Assembly (NCBI GenBank): GCA_947846985.1
Contig: CANTUZ010000005.1
Location: forward strand, 23,036,389-23,100,388
Direction: 5' to 3'
Length of the DNA: 64,000 nucleotides
DNA from: Fratercula arctica
Lineage: Eukaryota > Chordata > Aves > Charadriiformes > Alcidae
Part shown: in pieces, positions 12,901-22,200 of the stretch
How positions within the stretch are numbered: position 1 is the first letter of the stretch
Layout of the letters: each line of letters opens with the position of its first letter
Notes under the pieces: generated by a model
The model's input: only the letters and a program-made list of their open reading frames with translations
The model's database searches: none
Told to the model about the DNA's origin: nothing
Position numbers and translations under genes: made by a program

Positions 12901-15900
12901 AGAGACTCAGAAATAAGATTAACTTGAAAAAACACACAACTCTGAAAGCAAGAAAAGTCTCTGGAGTGAAATATCTGTTTGGGTACTCTGAAACATGGAA
13001 GTAATTAAAGGTTTATACTGTAAGTCAAATTCAGTATTAGAAAATGCATGAGAAATACAATGGCTAAGGCTGTCATGCCGCATAGCATCATTTAATCAAC
13101 ACTGCCAGGAGTTTAGAAAAGAGTTCATCTGTTGCTAATTTGTCCTGCTCACAATAATTCTGGGGTTCTACTTTTGTTTTGTAGAGCTGGGTGATGCTAA
13201 GAAATAAATAGCCTGAGAGGTGGGAATACCTAAGCATTTGGCGCTAAGCCGTGTCAAAGACAGTATACAGAATTAGATCCACTGCTCATCTGTCCTGATA
13301 TAGTAATTCCCATGCACAACTGCAACCTGAAGCTCTATTAGCATAAAAGCAAAGAAGTTTGTCTTTGAAGAACTGTTTTACACCTAACTACACTGAATCA
13401 TATAATGGTTTGGGTTGGAAGGGACCTTAAAGATCACCTAGTTCCAACCCCCCTGCCATGAGCAGGGACACCTCCCACTAGACCAGGTTACTCAAAGCCC
13501 CATCCAACCTGGCCTTGAACACTTCCAGGGATGGGGCATCCACAGCTTCTCTGGGTAACCTATTCCAACGTCTCACCACCCTCACAGTAAAGAATTTCTT
13601 TCCAATATCTAATCTAAATCTGCCCTCTTTCAGTTAAAACCATCACCCCTTGTCCTATTGCTACACTCCCTGATAAAGAGTGCCTCCCCATCTTTCCTGT
13701 AGGCCACCTTTAAGCACTGGAAGGCTGCTATAAGGTTTCCCTGGAGCCTTCTCTTCTCCAGGCTGAACTACCCCAACTCTCCCAGCCTGTCCTCATAGGA
13801 GAGGTGCACCAGCCCTCTGATCATCTTCGTGGCCCTCTTCTGGACTTGCTACAACAGGTCTATGTCCTTCTTATATTTGGGAGCTCCAGAGCTGGACACA
13901 GTACTCCAGGTGGGGTCTCACCAGAGTGGAGTACAGGGGCAGAATCACCTCCCTCAACCTGCTGGTCACACTTCTTTTGATGCAGCCCAAGATACGGTTG
14001 GCTTTCTGGGCTGCAAGCGCACATTGCCGGCTCATGTTGAGCTTCTCATTAACCAACACCCCCAAAGTCCTTCTCCTCAGGGCTGCTCTCAAGCCATTCT
14101 CCGCCCAGCCTGTATTTGTGCTGGGGATTGCTGTGACCCAGGTCCAGGACCTTGCACTTGGCCTGGCTGAACTTCATGAGGTTCGCACATGTCCACCTCT
14201 CAAGCCTGTCCAAGTCCCTCTGGATGGCATCCCTTCCCTCCAGTGTGTTGACCGCGCCACACAGCTCAATGTCATCATCGAGCATTTCACACTTTATTCA
14301 GAAATTTGACTGGACTTACGAGCAAAAAAACAATATAAGCACCCCAGTCCTTTGCCACTTAACTATCACTGCAATAGCCCAACTGTTGACAGACTACAAA
14401 TAATTTACTTATTAGACCTGCAAAGTAAAAGTTCTGATTATTGTAAATTACACACCGGGAAGATAAGAAACTTCTTAAATTCTCAGGTTTCACTTATAGA
14501 AAGCAGTCCTGATTACTGGTAAGAAGTGTGACAAGTAGCTTACAAACATACCAGACAGTAAACCTGACAGTATTGTTTCCAAGGAAAAGGGAAAGGTCTT
14601 CTGTCATCTGCTCCTGACTCTTCTTATTGGCCACCATAACCATAATATAATCAGGGAGCTCTTCATCTAATAGAAAGAGAAATATGTTGTTTTAAAGTAC
14701 AATAAATCATAAAAGACATAACAAACATCCTTAAACATGTAACGAGAATTTTTTTTCCCAGTTTTACTATAAAGACTCTGCAGGCAGAGAACTAGGTAAG
14801 CAAATTAACAAGACTTCCATTTCCTCTGAGGTTCAAGACAAGTTTCAGCTAAGAGCGAGGAATAAAAGATACGTCAACTTCACAAGAACATAAGCTGACA
14901 ATAAGATCAAAGTATTTAAAAAGTGAGTAAATAACCACTCTGCTGCCTATATCCTTTTACTTGAAAACTAACAACCATCTACAATTTTCATCACTTCAAG
15001 TATCGCCAAATATAGTACCGTATACTTGTCAAATTTCCTTTAGCTACAAACACCAAACAGAAAAATATCCCTTTCTGATTTGTGCATTAAACAAATCAAA
15101 ACTGTATTAACTACTAGATTTTCCATCTGAAAAAAAATCCCAAACCCAACACCAAACAGCGACCCCAAGAGTCTGATTCTCTAACTCCCTAATGTATGCA
15201 ATTTCATGCACAGTGAGAAATCGATTCCCTTGCTGGATTGCTCCCACAGGGTACGCCTACACATCAGAATGGCCAGGAAGGTGCTCAGAATCTGACATTA
15301 ATGCATTAAGGGTTTAGGGAGCTTGGTATTCAGCTTTTTGCTTTGGCCTAGCTCTGGTCTACTCTGAAGGGACTGAATGGCGCATTTGTTGCTCAAGGAC
15401 ATTAGGTATGCTTCTTGAGCACATATTTCAATTTAGTTTAATCAAACACCTCATGCTCTCCAATACCACTCCATTACATGAACATAACAATGGAAAGTGA
15501 AGATATTTGGGAAATCCACTTCTAATTGTGAATTTGAACCAACACGGCTGTACTCATTTCATCAAGTTAAGTCTGTACACAACATTAAAAAGACCTAAAA
15601 ATGAAAAATCTTAAATAGAAATCAAAGGAATTGCCTTTCTTCTGTGTCTCTCTACATACCTGATAAATAATTCATCTGTACCCTAGACTACAGAACTAAC
15701 ATGCATACATTGCATTTGCACTCCACTATCACTGTTCAAGTGTTCCAACATAACGCACTGCTAGCCTAAACCCTAACTTTTAGGTTTGCTGTCTTCTTTT
15801 TTTTTTTTTTTTAATGCAAACCACAAGTTGCATAAGATGGATAGATAGATAGATACCCAGAACTTAGAATAAATTTTATTTTTTGGCCAAGCTACTTTTA

Positions 15901-18868
15901 AACCTGATCAACTTCTCAGATTGTTCAACATACGATAAAGTAAAGAAGAAGATACTTTAAGTATACATCAAAACATAAGTTAGCACAATTATCTGTAAAA
16001 GTATGATAGACAGATAGAAACAACTGCTTGTCGCAGTTACTGCGTTGGCTTATGCCAACTGAAATTGTATGCAAAACTACAGCCTTTTGAAAATTTTTAT
16101 AGTTGATGAATGTTTAACTACCTTTATTTTTCTTCACAGATAAAAATTTTTCCTGCCTAAGTTCTACACAACAAATAAGTTTCAACACATCTTGTTGTAG
16201 AAGACTTTTCTAAAGAAAAGAACTAGCAGTTACAGAAAGAAACAAAAGCATGGTTCTGGCTCACAGAAGCTAGAATGAGGGAGAACCGATTTTTACCAGT
16301 TACCAAAAAGAGGAAATATAAAGTTTTTGAAAAACATTGCTTGAAAAGTTGTCTAACATACTCTAGTCAAGAAAAGAAACCTGGAAAAATCATAGAAATT
16401 TGGAAAGAGTGATGTAAAAACAAAAAAGAGGCCAAGGGAAGTCAGACTTGGCAATAAAGAATACAAAGTTATTTAAAGTTCAGAAGCTGACTGAGAATGA
16501 AGTGCAGACATTGTATGCTGATCTTGGGAACTGCCTTCTGAATACAGGAAACAGAAAGAAAAGAAAAACAAAGAAAGAATATTCAGCCATAGTTGGAATC
16601 AAAGATTATTACTATTCTACCAGCATCTTGGTATAGAGATAAGACAGGGTTTTTTTTCAGAAATGCAGGAAAAAGCAGACAAAGAATCACGGACTGAGAA
16701 ACCGAAACCTGGAATGACAGTAAAAAACCAAAAACAAGTTACTGAAAAAGACAACTTTTGAAATGGTGAAAAAAGATGACCTTACAATGAAAAACTTCTA
16801 AACACGGTTCCTTGGCACCTGCTGAGTTCAGAACATTAGCTCGTATGTAACTCCCTTCTGTGGAGTCAATACATTTTGATTCTATACACACAATGGCCCT
16901 CTTGAAATAGGAAATAAGATGAATTCAAGATCAAACTACAAACTTTGAACTTAGTTCTGCGACTCAAGGGATCTCTGAACTATGCTCTTAATTCCTTTCC
17001 TTCCCCTGAAACCCAAGTAGTATCACGGACAACGCAGCAGTTGAAAGACTGAAGTATTCTGCTTCCAACAGAACACTGTCTTAAGTTATCAACTTCTATT
17101 CCTGTAAAAAACAGCTGTTCTTAAGTGCAATATCCATTTAATCCTGGATTCAGGAAAAAAAAACCAAACCAAAACACAGACATTCACACTGCTTATATCT
17201 CCTCACTAATCCAATATAAAATCACCCCCTGCCTCTAAGATTCAGTGAAATATGTTTCACCAATGTTAGCTTATTGTAGCTCTTAGTTTTCCCCTTAACA
17301 GTCAAGCTCTTACATTTTTCAGATTTGTCCTACATAATGTTTCTGACATGGTCCTTCCACCTCCTAAAACAGTCAGCCTATCTCTGTCTTACAGTAATAC
17401 CCTAATTCTCCTAATTTTGACAAATGTCTCACCCTGAATTCAAAAGTCTGTTTCAAAGATGCCTATGAAACTCTGACTCCATCTCAGAGTGGTGACAGGT
17501 AACTGCTCCTGTATTTGCAAGGATCCTGCTTTATATGTTTCTCCTTGTGCTTCAAAGAAACTTCCTTAAATATTCACAGACACATCATTTTTTGTTTGTT
17601 TTTTTTTCAAATCCCTTCCCACCACTTCTCCTTGAAAGGGGAGACTTAGCCTTCTTGGCCATTTCCTTTTAGATGTCCACCTACTGCCTCTTACGCTTAG
17701 ACTATACATATTTTCTGAAATAAAGTCTTCTTCTTTCATACTAGTTCAGAACTTTAGATAATTCATCTTGTGTTTAAGGCTTCTGTAGGCAGTAATAATA
17801 TATAAGAAGCAGTAATAAGTAAATATGCTGTTCCATTAACTAGCTGGTTGTTTCCTAACAACAACAAACCTAAAGAAGATTGCTAAACACATGATAAAAC
17901 TTACCAACATAAGCCCCCAGCTCCTGCAACTTTCCTTTTATAGCACCCTAAAAAATAATGAAATAGCATTTAAGGGATAGAGCAACAAAGTATTTCTAAC
18001 CACAAAACAGTGGGAAACTTAGCAAAGTTCTTCTCATTAACTGAACATGTTGGTTAATTTTCCTACTCTCCACTGTTCGTGATATAAACGTTCTAACAGT
18101 GAGGGACTGGGAGCAGAATAGCAAGAACTGCTAGGAATCTTGCAGCCTCTACGATACTTCCTATATCCCAGTTCCTGGTGCTACCAGACAACCTCTAAGT
18201 CCCAGCTGCCTTTTTTAAAGCAGCGACCATCCGGGCTCATAAGGTGCAAAGAAAACGAATCCCGGATGGTTTGATACAAGCTCATTCCCAGCTCAGCAAG
18301 AAAAAAAAAACCCTGCCAGGATTTTCAAGCCGTGATTGCTGAGCAGGAGCAGCTTGACGAGACCTGACGATAACGGGGGCTGACACCAGACCGCCCGGCC
18401 GCGGCTGCTCCCTCTCCCGGGCAGCCCCCCGTTCCGGGCCTGACTCCCAGGCGAGACGCTGCAGGGCGAGAACTCCAGCTGCGGGGCAGAGCTGGCAGCT
18501 GCCCTCCGGGGTACGGTACGACCCCGACTCCGCTTCCCAAAACAGTGACACTCCTGCTCGTGGCCCTCCCCGGGGAGCCCCCGGGCCGAAGGTCGCTCGC
18601 CGCCGGGAGCTCCTGGTTACCCCGGCCCGGCTGGGGGTTCACCCCGCCGCTTCCTTCCCCCGGCAGAAGGGGGCTCGGCGGTGCGGGGCCCACAGCGCGC
18701 CGGCCACCTCCGCGCCTGAGGGAGGCCGGAGGGAGCCCTGCGCCTCAGCCATCCGCCGGGCCTGGTCCCTGCAAGCGGGGTCAGGCCCTTGCTGCGGGTG
18801 GAGAGGGAGCGACCCGGCTGCTTCTCTCTCACCCGGATCTTGCGGCTGATCTCGGTGCCGATCTCCAT
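770..18868 (-). CDS. ZC3H14: ZC3H14, nuclear poly(A)-RNA-binding CCCH zinc-finger protein; 12 coding exons, C-terminal exons outside window
   Basis: Vertebrate orthologue of yeast Nab2. It binds polyadenosine RNA in the nucleus and limits poly(A) tail length (established family knowledge). Twelve exons were found on the minus strand by translation and splice sites: 18833-18868, 17905-17947, 14552-14666, 10693-10733, 10138-10333, 9362-9782, 7330-7493, 6111-6211, 4869-5024, 3308-3382, 2711-2867 and 770-993. They total 1729 nt with reading phase preserved throughout (about 576 residues), against about 736 residues remembered for the human protein. Visible parts: N-terminal PWI-like fold (residues 1 to about 80), Ser-rich linker, a conserved acidic [15 protein letters not shown] block, a basic [15 protein letters not shown] nuclear-localisation-like stretch followed by a Glu/Asp run, and the conserved [20 protein letters not shown] segment. 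The tandem CCCH fingers, the RNA-binding part, are missing and should lie left of position 1. The start ATG has a strong Kozak context (ACCACCATGG). Confidence 0.95.
994..2710 (-). other. ZC3H14 intron 11
   Basis: No exon seen. Around 1500-1560 the text reading CTAGCCTAGTATCCTGTATC resembles an old interspersed repeat of sauropsid genomes, but I cannot name it with confidence. Confidence 0.5.
2711..2867 (-). CDS. ZC3H14: ZC3H14 coding exon 11 (residues 450-502)
   Basis: Encodes [26 protein letters not shown] and [11 protein letters not shown]. Acceptor TTTCAG, donor GTAAGA. Clear orthology to the human segment between the linker and the zinc-finger module. Confidence 0.94.
3308..3382 (-). 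CDS. ZC3H14: ZC3H14 coding exon 10 (residues 425-450)
   Basis: Encodes [20 protein letters not shown] and VTQ, matching the mammalian [15 protein letters not shown] region. Acceptor TTTTAG, donor GTTAAG. At 75 nt it is frame-neutral. Confidence 0.92.
3383..4868 (-). other. ZC3H14 intron 9
   Basis: Intron between coding exons 10 and 9. Contains a (GT)n microsatellite at 4684-4707; otherwise featureless AT-rich sequence. Confidence 0.6.
4684..4707. repeat. (GT)n microsatellite
   Basis: About eleven consecutive GT units inside ZC3H14 intron 9, seen directly. Likely length-polymorphic. Confidence 0.9.
4869..5024 (-). CDS. ZC3H14: ZC3H14 coding exon 9 (residues 373-425), weak donor
   Basis: Begins [20 protein letters not shown] and continues with a Gln/Glu-rich stretch ending AEGIQ. 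The acceptor TTAAAG is followed by good similarity for about 17 residues. The rest is diverged from human. The only frame-consistent donor is GTCATC at 4868, which is weak. In mammals this part of the gene is alternatively spliced (established knowledge), so exon skipping is plausible. The 156-nt length is a multiple of 3, so skipping would keep the frame. Confidence 0.82.
5025..6110 (-). other. ZC3H14 intron 8
   Basis: I see no exon or classifiable repeat here. Purine-rich patch near 5740-5765. Confidence 0.55.
6111..6211 (-). CDS. ZC3H14: ZC3H14 coding exon 8 (residues 339-373)
   Basis: Encodes [20 protein letters not shown], then [13 protein letters not shown]. This matches the human protein almost residue for residue as remembered. 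Acceptor CCTTAG, donor GTAATG, exit phase 1. Confidence 0.94.
6212..7329 (-). other. ZC3H14 intron 7
   Basis: I see no exon or classifiable repeat. Short A- and T-runs near 6880 and 6995. Confidence 0.55.
7330..7493 (-). CDS. ZC3H14: ZC3H14 coding exon 7 (residues 285-339)
   Basis: Encodes [17 protein letters not shown], a basic nuclear-localisation-like segment, then an acidic run ([19 protein letters not shown]) and [13 protein letters not shown]. Acceptor TTGTAG, donor GTACTT. A basic stretch directly followed by an acidic run is a family hallmark. Confidence 0.94.
7494..9361 (-). other. ZC3H14 intron 6
   Basis: No exon seen. A small perfect inverted repeat (9-bp arms ACCACCACA / TGTGGTGGT, 5-nt loop) lies at 7992-8014. 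Nothing else recognisable. Confidence 0.55.
9362..9782 (-). CDS. ZC3H14: ZC3H14 coding exon 6 (residues 144-284)
   Basis: The largest ZC3H14 exon in the window, 421 nt. It encodes [20 protein letters not shown], the acidic [18 protein letters not shown] block and [19 protein letters not shown], all strongly alike to mammalian ZC3H14. Its 3' half (residues about 215-284) is more divergent. The acceptor ATCAG and donor GTTAGT are canonical and it exits in phase 0. The reading continues leftward into the intron for five residues if unspliced. Confidence 0.94.
10138..10333 (-). CDS. ZC3H14: ZC3H14 coding exon 5 (residues 79-144)
   Basis: Encodes the Ser-rich linker, with recognisable pieces such as [44 protein letters not shown] and SSQE. 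The acceptor CCACAG precedes it and the donor GTAAAG follows. Expected to be disordered and a likely phosphorylation target (inference from composition). Confidence 0.9.
10693..10733 (-). CDS. ZC3H14: ZC3H14 coding exon 4 (residues 65-79)
   Basis: Encodes [13 protein letters not shown], the last helix of the N-terminal domain. Flanked by TTTCAG and GTAAGT. Only 41 nt, but frame-consistent with exons 3 and 5. Confidence 0.93.
10734..14551 (-). other. ZC3H14 intron 3
   Basis: The largest ZC3H14 intron in the window, 3.8 kb. It carries a CR1 fragment at 13395-14286; the remainder is AT-rich without recognisable genes. Confidence 0.65.
13395..14286 (-). mobile_element. CR1 non-LTR retrotransposon fragment, 5'-truncated
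   Basis: Begins on the plus strand with GAATCATATAATGGTTTGGG, the reverse complement of a CR1 3' tail, so the element reads on the minus strand, the same sense as ZC3H14. Minus-strand translation shows CR1 reverse-transcriptase C-terminal pieces: [31 protein letters not shown] and [12 protein letters not shown] at 13871-14092, and RDLDRLERW and [19 protein letters not shown] in another frame at 14049-14285. Frameshifts and stops show it is dead. The 5' truncation near 14286 is typical of CR1 insertion. Confidence 0.93.
14552..14666 (-). CDS. ZC3H14: ZC3H14 coding exon 3 (residues 27-65)
   Basis: Encodes [17 protein letters not shown], then the [15 protein letters not shown] helix region of the N-terminal PWI-like domain. 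The acceptor TTAG and donor GTATGT are canonical. The last codon (Trp) is split by the intron, TG|G. Confidence 0.94.
14667..17904 (-). other. ZC3H14 intron 2
   Basis: A 3.2-kb intron. It holds a poly-T run at about 15797-15813 and a (GATA)n microsatellite near 15838-15855. No exon or larger repeat recognised. Confidence 0.6.
15838..15855. repeat. (GATA)n microsatellite
   Basis: Four tandem GATA/GATG units read directly, just after a long T-run, in ZC3H14 intron 2. Confidence 0.85.
17905..17947 (-). CDS. ZC3H14: ZC3H14 coding exon 2 (residues 13-27)
   Basis: Encodes [14 protein letters not shown], part of the N-terminal helical PWI-like fold. The acceptor TAG ends at 17948 and the donor GTAAG begins at 17904. 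It leaves in phase 1 and joins the next exon as an Asp codon. The 43-nt length keeps the frame with both neighbours. Confidence 0.92.
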
Positions 18869-19230
18869 GGTGGTGGCGCCGCCCCGGTCCCTTCCCGCCG
18901 CGCCGTGCCCCGTCTCCCCTCCCACCGCGGCCTCCCGGCTCTGTTGCCGCCGCGGGCCGCGCCGCCTCTGGAGCGCCGCGACGCAGAGCGCGCGGCCTCC
19001 CCCTGCGGCGCCCCCTGCCGGGCGGCGGCGCTGCCTCCGCGCCGTCCCCGCCGGCGGTCGCCGCTTGCCCCGCAGCGGGCACAGGCCCGAGGTGGCCCGG
19101 TGGCGCCCCTAAAGCGGTGGCCGCGGGGAGAAGGGGGACACGCAGCCCCCGCTGGGAGGCCGGCGGGCAGGGACGCTGGGCCGCCCCTCGCCGCAAAGCG
19201 CTGCCGAGCGCGTGGCTGCAGCCTGGCCGT
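18360..19230 (-). promoter_or_regulatory. CpG island covering the ZC3H14 promoter, 5' UTR and first exon
   Basis: About 870 bp of very GC-rich, CpG-dense sequence against an AT-rich background. It contains the ZC3H14 start codon at 18868. No TATA box is evident, as expected for a housekeeping promoter. The transcription start should lie a little above 18868 on the minus strand (inference). Long open frames on both strands here reflect GC content, not genes. Whether the island also fires on the plus strand cannot be judged. Confidence 0.85.
18833..18868 (-). CDS. ZC3H14: ZC3H14 coding exon 1 (residues 1-12)
   Basis: Starts at the ATG read leftward from 18868 and encodes [12 protein letters not shown], identical to the human N-terminus as I remember it. 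The donor GTGAGA follows at 18832. The exon sits inside a CpG island and phase is 0 at the exit. No in-frame ATG is seen just upstream, only a GTG, so this start is preferred. Confidence 0.93.
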
Positions 19231-22200
19231 CTGGGCAAGCGCGGATCAGCCATGGCCCAAGAGTAAAGGAAATAAATATATCTTTTTAGCGTATTTCTAA
19301 ATAGCTGCGTGTCAGAGGGTCTACTCTTAACAAGTCGAGTGTCACATTCAGCTGTTTTTTGAGTTGCCTCTTTCTTCATTCCTGGTTTTTATAAAATTGG
19401 TTTATAAAGTCCTGCCACATGGCTCAGGGTAAGTATGAATGTCCTAAGATTAACTACAAGGTTATTTCAACATTAGTGCTCTTTCTTAAAAAGTACAAAA
19501 AGAGCAATATGTTTGTTAAAAAACAAATCTGTTATGGTATAGGAATACACAAAGTATCAAAGTAACTTTTCATGCCATACTACAGCTATACTATAAAAGC
19601 ATTTTACTATTAAATTTTAGTTTTGTGACCCCATGTTAGACTGATAAGAAGTCTTAAAACAATGTGCTTTTGTTTTGTTTTGTTTTTCTTACAAAGAGGT
19701 TGTATCTACTAGCCTTGTTGCTACCTGGGATCAGTTGCAGAGGCAGGAAGAACTCTGGAAGTGGTGTTTGAGCCACACCACTTATCTTTGGCACCAACGC
19801 CCCAGCTTCGCTTCAGCTGATTTAGTGAGCTGTAACGTCACAGAGAAAGGCTCTTTTACAGGTAACGCCATTGGGTAAAATAAACTCCAGGCGTTGTAGT
19901 TAACAGCTGTATTAATCTCTTCCTGCATCACTGCTCCTAATATAAACCAGACATCATACGGAGATAGCCTAGACTAATTATTGCTAATGGTCTGTGCTGT
20001 TTGCCTGACTATATTTCTAATATACTGGTGTTTCAGTGAGATACCACTAGTAACAGATTAGTTTAATTACTATGTTCCATTTTAACCTTCAAGAGACACA
20101 TTTTGCTCTCAAGATTTCAAGTAAGCTGTATTACTTAATTATTGGAACAAGAAAAATAATTATTGAAGGACAGAAATAGGAATTGAGTTTATTTCATAGC
20201 CAACTAATGGATTTACTTTAAAAAGAAATATTGTGTTTAAAAAAAATAAATGTATTCTTGTGAATAACAACAGGAGCTCATTGCTTCAAGTTCAGCACCG
20301 TGTTATGTGTAGGAAAACTGCCTATTCTAGGAAAATTCTATAACCTTAATTAGTTACTTAGTAGGACATGGTTCAACATTTTGTAGTGCCTTATAAGTAA
20401 AAATGAATCTTGCAAACATGAAATGTCAGGCTTCAAGCATGTAATAAACATATTGTATGTTCATTTTTCTAGCACCTTCAATTCTCGCCAGTACCATCAA
20501 GAAATATGTAATGAAACTGTCTCTTGCTTTTCACAAATAAGAAATGGAATGATGAAAAAACAGGGAGGCTTCAGACACTTTTAAAACATAGAAGTGATGA
20601 ATAAAGTGAATTTGTTCAGAGAACAGCTTTAGGAGTCGTATGTAGAATCAGAGGTATTCTGACTTTTCAGTTCATGAAGTCACTATTCTGCATGGCTAGT
20701 GAGTAAAGCAAGATACTTTTCCACACGATTTCTTCATTGTTTCGGCATCCTGGGGATGCCCCTTTAATTCCTGGATTATCCTGCCTGTGTTTTTCATCAC
20801 AAATGGATAACTCCCCACTAGGCCAAGGGGTATATACATACATACTGCTTTTCTGCCTGGAGGGTGACTGATTCTGCTTCCCATTCGGCTTACTTCCAAC
20901 TTTCTGTCTTACCATTACTCACTGCAAAGACCTGATGCTGGACAGAGTTCCCAGAATTGGAACGAGGTGAATACTTGCATCAACCTTCACCCTGTTGGCT
21001 GATACACTCAACTGCAATCGTGCATTTGGACCAGGATGGAAAAAGAATCAAAACTGTTCCAGAAGGGAAGATGTCAATAAGAACAAAGTAGGTTTATCCT
21101 TGTTCCTCTATGGGCAGGCAGTATTCAACCCAACGGGCAGAAACTTTTCTCTGTACTTATAGAACAAGGGCTGCAACATTCAGCTGTAGGATATTAGTCT
21201 TTTCCTCCCATAATCTTCAACAAGAAGGTAGAGAATACAGTAAAAGATGCAGGTGTTTTACCCATGCGTGTCATGAGTGTTGATCAGGGGTTAAAGGGGA
21301 GAAGCAGAAGCACTGTATAGTGCCCTAAGGCAATCACTGTGTTTTACTGATGTGTATCAGAGTTCATCAGGTGTTCACAGATGCCTTCGTCTCTTTGTCC
21401 TATTTATTAGAGTTGATAGTTGGAGCAAAGGAGGTAATGGAGAGCTGATGAGGCAAAAAATGAGATCGGGCAAAATGGAGAAAGTGCAGAAAAACACAAA
21501 GTTAGGATGAAAATTGGGATTATAGGAAGCAGAAGTAAAAATTTAATTCAGGAATATTTGATGAGCTTCAAAAAGAGAAAACGTAAGCTGTAGAGGAGCA
21601 TATTGACTTGTGTCATATTGTACTTATGTAGCATATCCTACTTGTGTCTTCTAAGATGATGTGTTGTCTTTAACGTAAATGCAAAGAGAAAAAAAATACA
21701 GTAAGGAGTAACTATGGAAAGTAAGAAAACTGTAATAAATGCAACTTCTAGGCAGCAAACCAGGCAGGAAATGGGTGTGATCAAGATTTAGAATAGGAAA
21801 TGTGACAGATAAGAGAATTGAGACCTTGTTTCCAGTATGAATTGTTTAGAAATGGGAAGGGTTGTCTCTGTTACCCTGAATTTTCATGGCTTGGATTTGT
21901 CATGCAACGTATTGGTCAGTTTTCTCTGTCGAGTAACCATAGTTCTGGCCTGTAGCAAATACCATTAAAAAAGGGCATCTGCTTAGTTTATTTCAAAGTT
22001 AGTTTATTTTACTCAATATAAAATTCCCCTGAATGAGTTCTTTCCTTGGCTTGTGGGCTGCTTATCATAACTATGGCTGATGTATGGGGGAGGGAAAAAG
22101 ATATTCCCCTGATTAGAGGAAAGCCCGTTGTGCAAGAGAAATAACTCTGAAGAATTCATCACAGTACAAAATTACCTACATATTTCAGCTGAGATTAGTG

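Noticed and set aside
18869..18925. N-terminal extension of ZC3H14 in frame with the first Met
   Set aside because: The upstream codon is GTG, not ATG, while the ATG at 18868 has an excellent Kozak context and matches the known N-terminus.
18545..19300. Long plus-strand open frame of about 250 residues in the first CpG island
   Set aside because: Composition is purely GC-driven (Pro, Arg, Ala), it lies over the ZC3H14 start region, and frames of similar length exist on the opposite strand. No family likeness.
18639..19379. Minus-strand open frame of about 246 residues over the ZC3H14 5' region
   Set aside because: Different frame from the genuine start, same GC-driven composition; exon 1 and its donor explain the coding here.
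20667..20915. Overlapping minus-strand frames of 67 and 82 residues in the spacer
   Set aside because: No splice context, no recognisable motif, two frames open at once; judged to be chance or decayed repeat.
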